The notes: generated by a model not told the origin, from the letters alone. DNA of 64,000 bases from Hippopus hippopus (GCA_946811185.2 OX328101.1:15980122-16044121); one strand, 5' to 3'; counted from the stretch's first letter, positions 34,685 through 44,800 are shown. Numbers and translations: made by a program.

Positions 34685-35660
34685 TCTTTTTTTTTGTAAC
34701 AAGGCAACTCAACGCTACTACAGTTATGTAATAATGCTAGTTAAAATATTCAATTTTTGGCTATCTGAATGATTTAATTAACAAACACCACAGAATAACA
34801 AACTCACATATACATACACATGAAAAGCAAATAATAGATTTATTACATATCAAACGATTTTTTAAAGCAAGGGTACATTCAATTTAGCTGACAGCTAGTG
34901 TAGCTGAGTGGTATAGATATCTACTTAGATGCGACTCACTAATTAGTACGAAACAAGAACAACACGATACAAAGCAACTATGTTATCGTGTCAAGCAATA
35001 GAACAGCGGTTTTTACAGCTTTCTTTCCTACCAATAAAGGCCCAATAGCGACCAAAAAAATAAACAATGCATGTGTTAAAATGCAATTAAATTTAAATCT
35101 TACCATGGAAAAAGATGGGAAATATTGTGAAGATGACAATCTGTTATCGTGTGGTCGGTCCAAGTGTTCATATAGTCGCTGCCAGAAAAATGAATTTCAA
35201 AATCAGGCGAAAAATTAAAAGATTCAGTGACTTGGGTCGATACTTTTTGCAGTTGCCTTAAACTTCCTTTTCACATAACATATGCACAGTTCAAATGCTT
35301 TTTTTTTTTCTTGTATCCACGACATGACATATACCGTATTATTCTTACGATGACATGATATACCGTCCGACGACACAATTAACTCGCTCGTGGGAACGAA
35401 GTTATTAAATTCTTTGGAACTAGATAGAACCCTGTGGATACGAGATTGGATATTTGAATGCTTTTTCCGTGCTGCGGTAGGTACTGCCAATTTGAATACC
35501 GTAGTAGTATACACTGGACTTTCAAACAGTTTTGGGAAAACCTGAATAGTTTCTATAAATGTAGCGTTCAAAAAGTCCAATATTTTTACAATAAAGAAGC
35601 ATAATACTGAGTCATTATTATTACTTATTTGTTTCCGTGTAAAACTGTACGGTATTGCTT
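34685..35660. other. Region 3' of the GPCR; no separate gene
   Basis: A minus-strand 118-codon open frame (35224-35580) starts 84 bp after the GPCR stop. It has no motif and most likely lies in the 3' UTR. Possible minus-strand poly(A) signals (TTTATT on the plus strand) occur near 34840. Confidence 0.45.
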
Positions 35661-35664
35661 GTGT

Positions 35665-35874
35665 CTACTGTCCAGCTGCAGTCTGTTCCACAACCAGGTC
35701 CAGTTTTTGCTGACGGCAACGGAACAGGAAGTTGATGATCCGCTTGAACTTGACCTTGCGAATGAGAATGTACACGACTGGGTCGCAGGAATAACTTAGA
35801 CCTCCAAGCATGTGGATCATACCCTTTACTGAGTGGTCGACAGACAGACCGAGCTGCTGCATGAGGATGAGTGT
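35665..35874 (-). CDS. Rhodopsin-class GPCR, exon 2 (TM7 and tail)
   Basis: Last coding exon of the receptor whose exon 1 is 37887-38750. The acceptor CTTCTTCTCTTTGCAG ends at 35875, and the frame continues in phase 0 from exon 1. The 69 residues give the TM6-TM7 loop, TM7 (GMIHMLGGLSYSCDPVVYIL) and helix 8 plus a short tail (RKVKFKRIINFLFRCRQQ). DPVVY at about residues 319-323 replaces the usual NPxxY; DPxxY with a following ILxRK is typical of prostanoid receptors. Cysteines in FRCRQQ could be palmitoylated. The stop is TAG at 35665-35667. An open frame runs upstream into the intron, but the acceptor makes the M at 35940 an unlikely start. Confidence 0.85.
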   Translation of the reverse strand, partial: TLILMQQLGLSVDHSVKGMIHMLGGLSYSCDPVVYILIRKVKFKRIINFLFRCRQQKLDLVVEQTAAGQ

Positions 35875-35984
35875 CTGCAAAGAGAAGAAGACGAGACTAA
35901 CTTTGTAAGGAAATTTGTCAAGTCTATGGTCTAAATTCACCTACCTGCCTTTCCAAATATTGTTCTGAATTCCGGTTTTCTCTT

Positions 35985-36205
35985 TATCAGACATCAAAAT
36001 TTTAGACATGTCCAAATTGGAGGCATTTGTAGACGATAGCCAACATATTTCTCGGATGATGGAATTCGTCTTCGAAAGGGTAGCCAATATTTTTTGGGGG
36101 GAAAAAAAACAGAAAATGCTGGTCACCTGCGCGTTTTCCTTTTATCATAAAGTTTCGACAAGCATTTTTGCTACAGAGTAGTTAAAAAAGGAAATTGTTC
36201 AAAGA
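35985..36205. mobile_element. MITE family A, degraded, in GPCR intron
   Basis: TTTTAGACATGTCCAAATTGG, a G-rich expanded centre, and AGAAAATGCTGGTCACC. Confidence 0.65.
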
Positions 36206-36250
36206 CCTTAATTTTTGTATGCAACAGACCACGTACAACTTATGCATAAA

Positions 36251-36440
36251 TTAACCCGTTACCTGCTAAATAGGTGAAATAAAACTTTCAAGTTAGAACC
36301 CAAATGTTGCTATTTCAAAGTTATTTTTAGGGGAAAATATGTCCTTATCGGACAGAGTAGATCCAAGATTAGACTGCATGCAGTCTGCGCTTGATCTACA
36401 CTGTCCGCAAAAGGTCCTTAAGTCGAGCTTAGCAGCCTAA
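36251..36440 (-). mobile_element. MITE family B in GPCR intron
   Basis: TTAACCCGTTACCTGCTAAA left, hairpin AAGATTAGACTGCATGCAGTCT, right GAGCTTAGCAGCCTAA, directly followed by the CpG-rich element. Confidence 0.75.
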
Positions 36441-36445
36441 TGCTA

Positions 36446-37105
36446 CTCTCTCACTATTGGGTATCAGCGGTGTATGCAACAAAATATCTTTACGCGGGTC
36501 AATCGCCAAGAACTGAGGCTTATTTTGTTCAAAATTGAAGACACGGCGTATGTACGACGTTTCTGTAGCGTTCCTGTGGCGTATCTATGTTTGTATGGAG
36601 TTCAAGGGACGTATAGTACGGCGTACTGAGACGAGAGCGTGGCGTATGACGCGTTGCCGTGGCGTAAACGCTTCGTTATCACGACGTTCCTTTCTTATGT
36701 GCAGCCTTGCCGTTGCGTAAATACGACGGTAACCGATGGAAAACGGCTCTGCTCACTTCGTTGCTGTCATTCGTTCAAAAGAAGTCAAACGTATCATGTT
36801 AACTAATACGTTCGCGTGACGTAATAAGTGTTCGAGCTACGTTCCCGCGGCGTCACCGCTGCGTTGTTTTCGCTCTTACGGCGTATGTGTGACGTAAGCA
36901 TGACGTATCTGAGCCGCCACGTACGTGCTACGTATTTTTAAGTGCGGACTTAAAAAAAAACGTCGCACCTCCGCGTACAAGGAGATCGTGCTACGTACCA
37001 GAGAGATTAGCTACGTAAGTTGACGTTATTGCGGCGTTGTCGCGGCGTTCCTTTCTTATCGCGATACGCGGTACATACGCAAGCCGATACGCAATAGTGA
37101 GAGAG
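36446..37105. mobile_element. CpG-rich 660-bp TIR element J in GPCR intron
   Basis: The ends CTCTCTCACTATTGGGTATC and CTCTCTCACTATTGCGTATC are inverted. The interior is dense in CG, with recurring ACGTA, GCGTA and GCGTTC motifs, in sharp contrast to the AT-rich surroundings. No coding capacity was recognised; the open frame at 36535 has no support. Confidence 0.75.
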
Positions 37106-37159
37106 CGTCTTAAGTATTAATAATGGTTTCACCAAATGTACCTGTGTTTAAACTAGCCT

Positions 37160-37345
37160 GCCCTAAGGAAGAAAGGCATTTGAAAGTATTGCTTTAAAAG
37201 CAAAAAAAAAACAGATGGTAATTCACATTTTCTCATTTTACCACAATGATTTCTTCCCAGTGAAAGACGAATCCCACCATCTCAGTTACACTTTATTCGT
37301 CGTTTGCAAATGCTCGCAGTATTAACAAATCTAAAATTTGAGTTT
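37160..37345. mobile_element. MITE family A, worn, in GPCR intron
   Basis: TTCACATTTTCTCATTTTACCAC and TTCGTCGTTTGCAAATGCT match the right part of family A. Confidence 0.6.
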
Positions 37346-37349
37346 TAGA

Positions 37350-37555
37350 CTTATTAATTTTACATCGAATTTGAAACAAGCTCTCTCAACCTATACTAAT
37401 CGTTCTCACTGAGTGCCTTCTGGAAACATTAACCAGTACTCGCGCCGTGATGTAGGTTATTCCAAAGGCTGACCCTGCTCTTCACGAGATTCGAACTCGG
37501 AACATTTGATGTGAGAGGCCGAAGCTCTATAGCTACACTACTAACGTCCGATACA
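37350..37555 (-). mobile_element. tRNA-derived SINE family G in GPCR intron
   Basis: TTAATTTTACATCGAATTTG at the 3' side, box B as GAGATTCGAACTCGGAAC, box A region as AAGCTCTATAGCTACAC. Confidence 0.7.
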
Positions 37556-37599
37556 TTAGCCTATATGATGCAAAAAGGTGTCAGAGAGGTGAGAAAAGT

Positions 37600-37886
37600 T
37601 AAAATTGAAAAACAAAAGCCTACGTTTATAAAGACTTGCGTTACTTTTGTAAACACTTTACGACTAAAAACTGACGTAACGTTGGTTAAAACTTGCGGAA
37701 CGTTTTTAAAAATTTGCCAAGTACGTTTGTAAGTTTTACATGTTACGTGTGTAAAAACTTACGTTACTTTTGTAAACACATTACGATTAAAAGCTTGCGT
37801 AACGTTGGTTAAAACTTAGGGAACATAATTATGTAAAAATTTGTGTTACGTTTGTAAGTTTACATATTACGTCTGTAAAAACTTAC
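37600..37886. repeat. ~123-bp tandem repeat with ~20-bp subunits at the GPCR 5' splice site
   Basis: GTTACTTTTGTAAACAC, TTACGA(C/T)TAAAA and GCGTAACGTTGGTTAAAACTT occur twice about 123 bp apart, built from degenerate NNAAAACTTACGTTAC units. On the minus strand several units read GTAAG or GTAAGT. The real donor of exon 1 (plus-strand AAAACTTACATT, 37878-37889) is itself the last such unit. Confidence 0.75.
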
Positions 37887-38750
37887 ATTGTAGGGTACTT
37901 CACAGACCAAATACACGGCGGCGAGGCATCCCATCAGTTTGGCAAAGGCAATTTCGAAACCAGGTATGCTGTTAGGGGCGTTACCTCCTGATTTTATCGT
38001 GGAGCGTGTTTCGCTGGACGATACTGATGATGTTCCGACACTTGTAATACGCCTGTTTATACGTAATATAGATCGGATAACGAGACTGTTTCCCACTACA
38101 ATGATGATTATAACCATAAACCCGACAATGCCGAAGAGAAGACCGTATACTTTCTTTATTGGCTCGGATCTGTAGCTGAACGTACTGCAGTAGTTCCTCT
38201 GGTCACCATTGGACCGTTTTAATGTTGTCAAGACATCCCCGAGGCCAATGATTGGAAACATCGAAAAGCAAGCCGTCGAGAATGCAGCTACAACACAGCT
38301 AACCTTCCATGTACCAACCTCGACGCTTCTTCTGTAGTAGAAAGGTAAACATATGGCCAGGACCCGGTCGACAGCCATCATGGAGTTGAGTACACCCGTG
38401 TACGTCCGAAAGAATGTATGTGGAACAGACAGTGAGGCACACATGCTGTAAGAATTGTCCGAGATATAGCGGGTAGCTGTGTGACGTATGGCTGAAAAAA
38501 TAACAGCGATCAGATCAGAGGCGCACAGAGTCAGAATAAGAATGATAGCGGGAAATACTGCTTTCCTCATATCTCGTTTAATGAAGAACAACGCCAGTGA
38601 GTTAGTTACTATCCCAGGTATAGTGATCAAGCCAAATGAAATATAATAGCTGTGTGAATTGTGAGAACGGGTAGACACACTATGACGACCAACTGCAGAC
38701 GAACAGTTACACCAATCACTCTCATTTTGTGCACTGGTATCCAAATCCAT
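37887..38750 (-). CDS. Rhodopsin-class GPCR, exon 1 (N-terminus to TM6)
   Basis: A plasma-membrane receptor of the rhodopsin class. Residues 1-34 hold N-glycosylation sites (NES, NCS). TM1 is about 35-57 with N50, TM2 about 68-88 with D79 (LCASDL), TM3 about 104-132 with C104 and DRV at 128-130, TM4 about 148-168, and TM5 about 201-226. C188 should pair with C104. A serine-rich third loop (237-263) precedes TM6, whose CEVPYN replaces the common CWxPY. The exon ends exactly at AAT|GTAAGT (37887), phase 0, and joins exon 2 (35665-35874) to give 357 residues. The ATG context is AAAACATGG. GLGD in TM4, the short segment before C188 and DPVVYILIRK in exon 2 resemble EP/prostanoid receptors. The class is secure; the ligand is inferred and could be another lipid or a peptide. 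Confidence 0.9.
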
Positions 38751-38934
38751 GTTTTTTTTTTCGTCTGTTTTATTTTTTCGTGTGTTTTTTTTTTTTAATT
38801 TTATCGCCGAAAGAAGAAAAAATAATGGGTTCTATCAAAAAATGTTTAACAGTTATGCTACAAAATGTTCAATGTTTTTTTCCTAAGACAAACACTATGT
38901 ACTGCTGTTGATTGCCTGTTGACAAGTATTATAT

Positions 38935-39006
38935 ACGGTTAGATCAGTCGAAAATGGCTGTCGGTTCTATACGGTATGATCAGTCGAAAATGGCTGTCTG
39001 TTCTAA
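38935..39006. repeat. Two 36-bp direct repeats upstream of the GPCR
   Basis: GATCAGTCGAAAATGGCTGT occurs in both units, about 190 bp upstream of the GPCR start codon. A regulatory role is possible but nothing shows it. Confidence 0.8.
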
Positions 39007-39227
39007 TCTAGTCCTAATTTACTGACGTAGAAAATCCTGTCTGGTTTGAGAATGATCAAATATCACGAATGACATCAAAATAAAATCTAAGTTAAAAGCT
39101 TGAGGCTTTCAGACCTCCTTTTAGTTCATTAGTGGCTCTTGCCGGGTTTTTTTTTCTGGGAGTTTCAAATCAAAGTATCTTAGTAATTGGCGCTGTCAGA
39201 TTGTCATCTCGTTCGTTAATGCATTTC

Positions 39228-39461
39228 GGCATTACCAGACAACAAAACTTTATACATGTCTAAATTCAAAGAATTTACGGAAGACATGAGTACAGTGGCT
39301 CAGAATATGGAATTTGCCTTTTTAATGGTGGAAAACATTGTGGGAAAAGAAGAAAATGCTGGTTACCTGCATTTTCTTCTTTTCCCACATTATTTTCTAA
39401 GCTCCGTCTCTCCATTTTTTACAGAGGTTCGTTAAAACACCGGATTGTTTGGTAAAGGGTT
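39228..39461. mobile_element. MITE family A
   Basis: ATTACCAGACAACAAAAC left, AGAAGAAAATGCTGGTTACC hairpin, TTTGGTAAAGGGTT right; the final AA is lost. Confidence 0.8.
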
Positions 39462-39871
39462 CAGATATTATCAGACGTCTTCCACCTATCCATTCCCTAC
39501 TAGCACCGAAGTTGCAGTACATGACGCCGAAAACGTGTATGGATATTCAATAAGATTTATGTTATATCATGTTATGTTATGTTATGTTTGTTTGTTTGTC
39601 CGTTTGTTTGTTTGTTTGTTGTGTATGGCTACATATCAAAATCCTTCGGAAAAAGAAGGAATTACACTCTAAAAGTAGTTTCTCCTTTTTTCTCATTGTT
39701 TTCAAAGGCTGATCATCTGTAAGGCGAAAAATATGTCGTCTATTGAAGTAAATGAGATTTCAGTGCACCCCGTCGGTAAAAAGCTTTTGAAAACATTTGG
39801 TTCAATCAGTCACTCCTTTTCACTCCTATGGTTTTCAGTTCCAAGAAAGACACCTTTTTTTATTATTATTT

Positions 39872-39990
39872 TTAACCCTTTCAATACCGTAGACGAAAAC
39901 AAGAACTTTTGCTGAAAGCATAGATCAAGATCAGGCTGCACAAAACGTGCAGCCTGATCTTGGATCTATACCTTCCGCTTGTTTAGTCAA
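39872..39990 (+). mobile_element. MITE family B variant
   Basis: TTAACCCTTTCAATACCGTAG and the AGATCAAGATCAGGCTGCAC hairpin; right end undefined. Confidence 0.65.
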
Positions 39991-40152
39991 ACCTATAAGA
40001 TAAACAGTCCTCTTGGGTTTGTCTTTTTCAGCCGTCGAAAGAGATCGAGATTGACAAATTACAGAATAGAACACACATTTTATTGGCGTATACAAATAGT
40101 ACATAGTCATGTTTTAAACATAGTGACAAAGACCTTATCTTTATAATAGAAA

Positions 40153-40400
40153 TGAGCCATACTTTGGCAAAACGGGGTTTAATGCATCTCCATGATGCAT
40201 TATACCAAGCAAGTCATTACTACACCATAACAGATCAAAAAGAATCCATTTTGACGAACAGCCGACTGCATCATAAGGTAAAATGGTCCTTTGACAAGCA
40301 GAAAATTTACAAATAGCCAAATAGCAAAAGTTTCGACCTATGTCAGCCTGCGCGGACTGCGGCAAATGCATTAAGCCCCCTTTTCACAGAGCATTGCTCA
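40153..40400. mobile_element. MITE family D
   Basis: GAGCCATACTTTGGCAAAAC to TTTTCACAGAGCATTGCTC, opposite internal order to the copy at 43403. Confidence 0.75.
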
Positions 40401-40441
40401 GAGTATATATTCGGCGTTGAAGGAATTGAAAAGGTCTCTCC

Positions 40442-40651
40442 TTAACTCTTTCACTACCAAGTCAATAACTTACACACTTTAATTGGCTATAAATATATAG
40501 TTCCACTGCAAGATGAAGAGACACTTCGGCCTTAAAATAAAGTAATGGACAGTGTAGATCAGAGATCAGACTGCACGTTCCGTTCAGTCTGATCTTGATC
40601 TACACTGTCCACAAAAGCTTCTAGTGTCGTCAACAGTAAGGAAAGAGTTAA
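40442..40651 (+). mobile_element. MITE family B variant, TTAA at both ends
   Basis: TTAACTCTTTCACTACCAAG to ACAGTAAGGAAAGAGTTAA, with hairpin GATCAGACTGCACGTTCCGT. Confidence 0.85.
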
Positions 40652-40755
40652 TGTCACCTTGGGTACAAAAACACGTTTGATGTGAAGATCGGAAAATCAA
40701 TTAGACAGATGTGATCTGACAGACAGCGCTAATTGCATCTCTATGTTGACGGCTT

Positions 40756-40962
40756 TTAACCTTTTATCACACAATCCCAGTTTTTTACCACCCTGAATAA
40801 AAGAAGGCTTTTTGAAAACATTACGGGAAAAGGAGAAAATGCTGGTTACTATCAAAGACAGGATTTATTATTTGGGCTACGTTTATCTTGTCGTCTTCAC
40901 ATGCTTTCAATTTAGTCGAGTCCAAAGTTTTGTTGTTTGACATATGTTTGCTAAAGAGTTAA
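40756..40962. mobile_element. MITE family A, TTAA at both ends
   Basis: TTAACCTTTTATCACACAATC to TTTGCTAAAGAGTTAA. The right hairpin arm has been deleted after GGAGAAAATGCTGGTTAC. Confidence 0.8.
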
Positions 40963-41182
40963 GCCTTTATTCTCTTTAGCGCCAAATAAATAAACTCGAA
41001 GTCTTTAGGCGAATGGAAATGCAATTCACCGAAACTCAGATATTTTTTTTTTTTTAATCTTGTAGTCTTGAATACGACATTCGATCGGTAAAGGTCAAAG
41101 ATCAAATTGCAAGTCACAGTCTGTGCAAGCTGATCTTGATCTATGCAGTCCTTGAAATTCCCTGCTTTCTGGCGCGAATTAA
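40959..41182. mobile_element. MITE family B variant sharing a TTAA with family A
   Basis: Starts in the shared TTAA (40959-40962), contains TCAAAGATCAAATTGCAAG and GCTGATCTTGATCTATG arms, and ends at GGCGCGAATTAA. Confidence 0.65.
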
Positions 41183-41269
41183 ACAGTAAAATAAATTTAA
41201 CAAAAATTTCCAACTGATGATAACGTTAGTACACAAAATATTGTAAATCAAAGATTTTTTTGAATTAAA

Positions 41270-41395
41270 ATTCTCATAATATCGGACGGTGTAGATTCAA
41301 GATCAGACTGCACGTTCCGTGCAGTCTGATCTTGACCTACACCGTCCGGGAAAGCGCATTAAATTGCGCTTAGCAGTCTCAGGGTTTTATATGGA
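41270..41395. mobile_element. MITE family B hairpin
   Basis: GGACGGTGTAGATTCAAGAT and its complement form a perfect-looking ~50-bp stem around GCACGTTCCGTGC. Confidence 0.7.
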
Positions 41396-41520
41396 TTCTA
41401 TCTCAGGGTCTCCTGTAAAAATATAACCATGAAACTTTGAAAATAACCCTTTCAACGCAATATGTGTAAAAAAAAAAAAAGCTTTTGCGGACGGCAGAGA
41501 TCAAGATCTATAATTTCTGT

Positions 41521-41616
41521 TATAATAATAATAATAATAATAATAATAACTTTATTTAGAGAAGGTAACATGTTAAGACATAATCTTATTTTCTACATGG
41601 CCTTCTTACACCATAA

Positions 41617-41654
<38 letters not shown>

Positions 41655-43390
41655 AAAACCTCTCTCTCACATACACACACACACCTCAACCTCTCTCTCA
41701 CATACGCACACACACCCCTCTACCTCTCTCTCACACACGCACACATATGTATACGTACATGTACAAAGGTAAATGAAATGGCCGGAAAAATTAAAAAGTC
41801 GATCATCTCAATGGTTCGTTTACCCGACAGATACTCACAAGCTGCTATTTATATACAAAAGAATTGGGGAAAATGAGAGGGGAAAAAAACGTCATAATTG
41901 TTGATCATTTAGAAAATACTGCTTTATTTTCTTCTTAAATGTTATTAGTCTGGATTCACTCCTAATTTCAAGCGGAACATTATTCCAGACGCTCACACTG
42001 TAATAACTAAAACTGTTTGTATATATTTTTGTTTTGGGGGTTTTAGTTAAAACTAGATCATTGTTTGTCTGAGAGCGTAATGAATAATTATAATTTCTGG
42101 ATACATGAATTATGTTTAACATATAGGCAGGTGCTTTGTAATGGAGTGTTTTGTAGATAAGTACTGCAGCATGGTATTTGCATCTGTTCGAAAACGACAG
42201 CCAACACAATTCTTTAAATAATTCTGCTGATGGTGACTTTGCGGGTTTGCCAAGTATAAGTTTACCAATTCGTTTCTGAAGGGTTGAAACCTTGTTAACA
42301 TAGCGCGTGTTATTTTTTCCCCAAATTATACAACAGTAGTCTAAAATTGGTAATATATAAGAGTTATAAAACAGCATCTTCGCTTCCGTTGTTAAATAGA
42401 ATGTAATATTTTTGAAGAGTGATATCTTCCTTTTTAGTTCCTTACAAACATGGTCAATTTGAGAATGCCAGTTTAATTGGTTATCTATATATATACCAAG
42501 AACCTTTTGTTTACAGACATTTTCCAGTGGTAAACCATTTATCGTAAGACTTAGAGTTTTTTCAAGTTTCATTTTATGCTTTGAACCAAGTAACATGCAT
42601 TTTGTTTTAGAGGGATGCAAAGACATATTATTTATATTACACCACTCTTGTACGCCAGAAAGGCTTTCCTGCAGTTTATTCTGTATCGTTCTCAGTTCGA
42701 AACCTGATCTGTACATAGTGGAATCGTCTGCATACAAATCTATATCTACTTCAGGACATGTAAACGTCAGATCATTTATGTAAATAATAAATAGGATAGG
42801 TCCAAGGATCGAGCCCTGAGGAACCCCAGATTTAAAATTCCCAACCTTTACCAGCTGTCTCCTGTTGGACAGATATGATTTGATGAGGTTGTGTGCATTA
42901 TCTGTAAAATGATATAATTTGAGTTTGTGTAACAGAATTTGGTGATCAACTAGGTCAAAAGCCTTTCTAAGGTCTAAGAAAACCGATCCGATGAATTTAC
43001 CCTCGTCCACGTCTGTTAGCCATGCATCAACCAGTTTAGTTAAAGCTGTTGTACAGGAATGGTTTTGTCTGAAACCAGACTGAGATCGATTAATTACATT
43101 AGTGTTTCTGAAGAAAATTTGTATTTGAGAAACAATGTGACATTCAAAGATTTTTGATATTGTTGGTAGAACAGAAATTGGCCTGTAATTATTAGGGTCA
43201 TCTCTATCACCGTTCTTAAATATTGGTATGACCCGAGCCAATTTCATCTCATCGGGATATATCCCAGAAGCAATACTGTTGTTTATAATTGATGCAATTA
43301 CCGGAGTTATAATATCTCCACACTGTTTTAATATCTTTGGACCCAAACCGTCTAAACCGTCTAATACTTTCTGTTTGTTCAGTCAGGCCT
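41521..43390 (-). mobile_element. 5'-truncated non-LTR retrotransposon (LINE)
   Basis: The reverse transcriptase frame (41892-43346) is followed by a 3' UTR containing (CA)n and ending in AATAAAG(TTA)n at 41521-41550, a microsatellite-type LINE tail. Coding similarity continues a few codons upstream of the Met (KVLDGLDGLGPK) and then stops near 43386, where a family-D MITE begins. The endonuclease and ORF1 are missing. Confidence 0.85.
41892..43346 (-). CDS. LINE reverse transcriptase (truncated, frame intact)
   Basis: 484 codons without a stop. It would copy the element RNA into DNA at a nicked target. RT motifs in order: RVIPIFKNGD (38-47), NYRPISVLP (53-61), SGFRQNHSC (90-98), FLDLRKAFD (123-131), GVPQGSILGP (174-183) and the catalytic YADD (205-208). 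LGIYIDNQLNWHSQI follows further on. The C-terminal part (ELFKELCWLSF, WNNVPLEIRSE) is the usual LINE tail of CR1/Jockey-like clades. The apurinic endonuclease that normally precedes RT is absent because of 5' truncation, so the Met is just the first ATG in the remnant. An undisrupted frame suggests fairly recent insertion. The exact clade needs a tree. Confidence 0.92.
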   Translation of the reverse strand: MGPKILKQCGDIITPVIASIINNSIASGIYPDEMKLARVIPIFKNGDRDDPNNYRPISVLPTISKIFECHIVSQIQIFFRNTNVINRSQSGFRQNHSCTTALTKLVDAWLTDVDEGKFIGSVFLDLRKAFDLVDHQILLHKLKLYHFTDNAHNLIKSYLSNRRQLVKVGNFKSGVPQGSILGPILFIIYINDLTFTCPEVDIDLYADDSTMYRSGFELRTIQNKLQESLSGVQEWCNINNMSLHPSKTKCMLLGSKHKMKLEKTLSLTINGLPLENVCKQKVLGIYIDNQLNWHSQIDHVCKELKRKISLFKNITFYLTTEAKMLFYNSYILPILDYCCIIWGKNNTRYVNKVSTLQKRIGKLILGKPAKSPSAELFKELCWLSFSNRCKYHAAVLIYKTLHYKAPAYMLNIIHVSRNYNYSLRSQTNNDLVLTKTPKTKIYTNSFSYYSVSVWNNVPLEIRSESRLITFKKKIKQYFLNDQQL

Positions 43391-43402
43391 GTAACATATA
43401 AA

Positions 43403-43669
43403 TGAGCCATGCTCTGGGAAAAGGGGGCTTAATGCATTTGCGAAAAGTATCGACCCATGTCAGCCTGCGCAGTCCGCGCAGGATGACATGAGCCGAAACT
43501 TTTCGTTATCTTTAAATTTTCTGCATGTCAAAGGATCATTCTACCTCTTGAATCAGTCGGTTTGTTTCAAAAAAATGGATTTTATGGATCCTTGAGTATG
43601 TGATGACTTGCTTGGTATAGTGCATCGCGGAGATGCATTAAGCCCCCTATTGCCAGAGCATGGCTCAAA
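43403..43669. mobile_element. MITE family D, best copy
   Basis: GAGCCATGCTCTGGGAAAAG to TATTGCCAGAGCATGGCTC, with GGCTTAATGCAT inner arms. AAAT flanks both sides, a possible 4-bp target duplication. Confidence 0.85.
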
Positions 43670-43809
43670 TCTTTCTGAGTTTTTTTTTTTATTGAAATAT
43701 ATTTTCAGCCGTCGAAACAGGTCAAGTTTATATATTTGGCGCTTATTTCCATCCGATGGAGGAGCTTAAAATACTGCTGTTTCGCCTGAAAAAGAAAATC
43801 CCGCCGTGT

Positions 43810-43880
43810 CGCACAGTGTAGATTCAAGATCAGAATGTGCGTTCCGTGCAGTCTGATCCTAATCTACACTTTTCGGAAAA
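43810..43880. mobile_element. MITE family B hairpin fragment
   Basis: CAGTGTAGATTCAAGATCAG and GATCCTAATCTACACT. Confidence 0.6.
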
Positions 43881-43886
43881 GCGTAT

Positions 43887-43910
43887 CAGGGATCGTATAT
43901 ACGATCCCTG
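43887..43910. repeat. 24-bp perfect palindrome
   Basis: CAGGGATCGTAT followed by its exact reverse complement. A longer variant is at 45049-45082. Confidence 0.9.
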
Positions 43911-44056
43911 AGCGTATTAATCCTCTTAGTGCCATAGGCGTAAAAAAGTGATTTTTGAGGCTGAGATATTCTGGAATCTACCATGCGATGTGCAGCCCGA
44001 TACTGTGTTTAAATACTTGACAATTTACACTCAACAAAGCATCTAAACCGCCACTT

Positions 44057-44607
44057 TTAAGGATAGGGCACCCTAATGGGACTCGTGTAATATCGCCTTT
44101 TATCGTACGGATTCGGCTAAGACTGGGAAAATGCGTAATCGATGCGGGGAACCAGTATCTATCGGCCGATCGATTACGGATTACCCGAGACTTCGTTGTC
44201 TGCGCATTTCATATTCTTCGAAGATTCGACCTGTCTGCTATGACGCATCACCCATCCCCGGATACTTGGGAAAAGTAGGGCTTATACCGAAGCTATACCC
44301 AAGCCTGTAGGGACTGTTTTAATAAATGGCCGGTGCATAGGTTACCTGCTAGCTGATCATAACTGAATAAATCGCATCAGGTAGCGTTTTGTTGAGTAAA
44401 CGTTTATTTCATTTTGAAATTCAAAGTAACGGTTGTCGTTTTGAAAAGTAGTCTGGTTCTGTACCCAGAATGCCCAAATTAGATAGATGTGTATTTGTAG
44501 AATGCCATCTAGCGGGAGATAATGCCTGAGACTTAGCCAAATCCGTACGTTTTTCGGCGATGAAAGGCGATGTTACAGGAATCCGCATTAGGGTGCCCTA
44601 TCCTTAA
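44057..44607. mobile_element. Family L, 543-bp TIR element at TTAA
   Basis: TTAA-GGATAGGGCACCCTAATG at the left is inverted at CATTAGGGTGCCCTATCC-TTAA at the right. The TIR match extends about 60 bp (GTACGGATT(C/T)GGCTAAG). The interior matches the repeats at 4396 and 4835. Non-autonomous, no coding frame. Confidence 0.88.
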
Positions 44608-44708
44608 GCTGTAATTCCCCATAGACTTTTTTTGCATTACTGACCAGAAAAGAGAAATTTCATTTGGTTTGATTTTTTGCAGAATTGACCAGTGTAAAAA
44701 CCGGCACA

Positions 44709-44800
44709 TGTTAGGTTTGTAGGAACTGAACTGAACTAAACTGACATTTATTTTTTGACAGATAGGCTACAAGTTGTACATATTGTCACAGCACATATAC
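44709..44800 (-). repeat. Possible LINE 3' tail
   Basis: On the minus strand unique sequence ends AATAAATGTCAGTTTAG then (TTCAG)n. Confidence 0.4.

Noticed and set aside
34890..34940. tRNA-like TAGCTGAGTGGTATAGAT
   Set aside because: Only a box-A resemblance; no box B downstream.
35224..35580. 118-codon minus-strand open frame downstream of the GPCR
   Set aside because: Starts 84 bp after the receptor stop, no motif, most likely 3' UTR.
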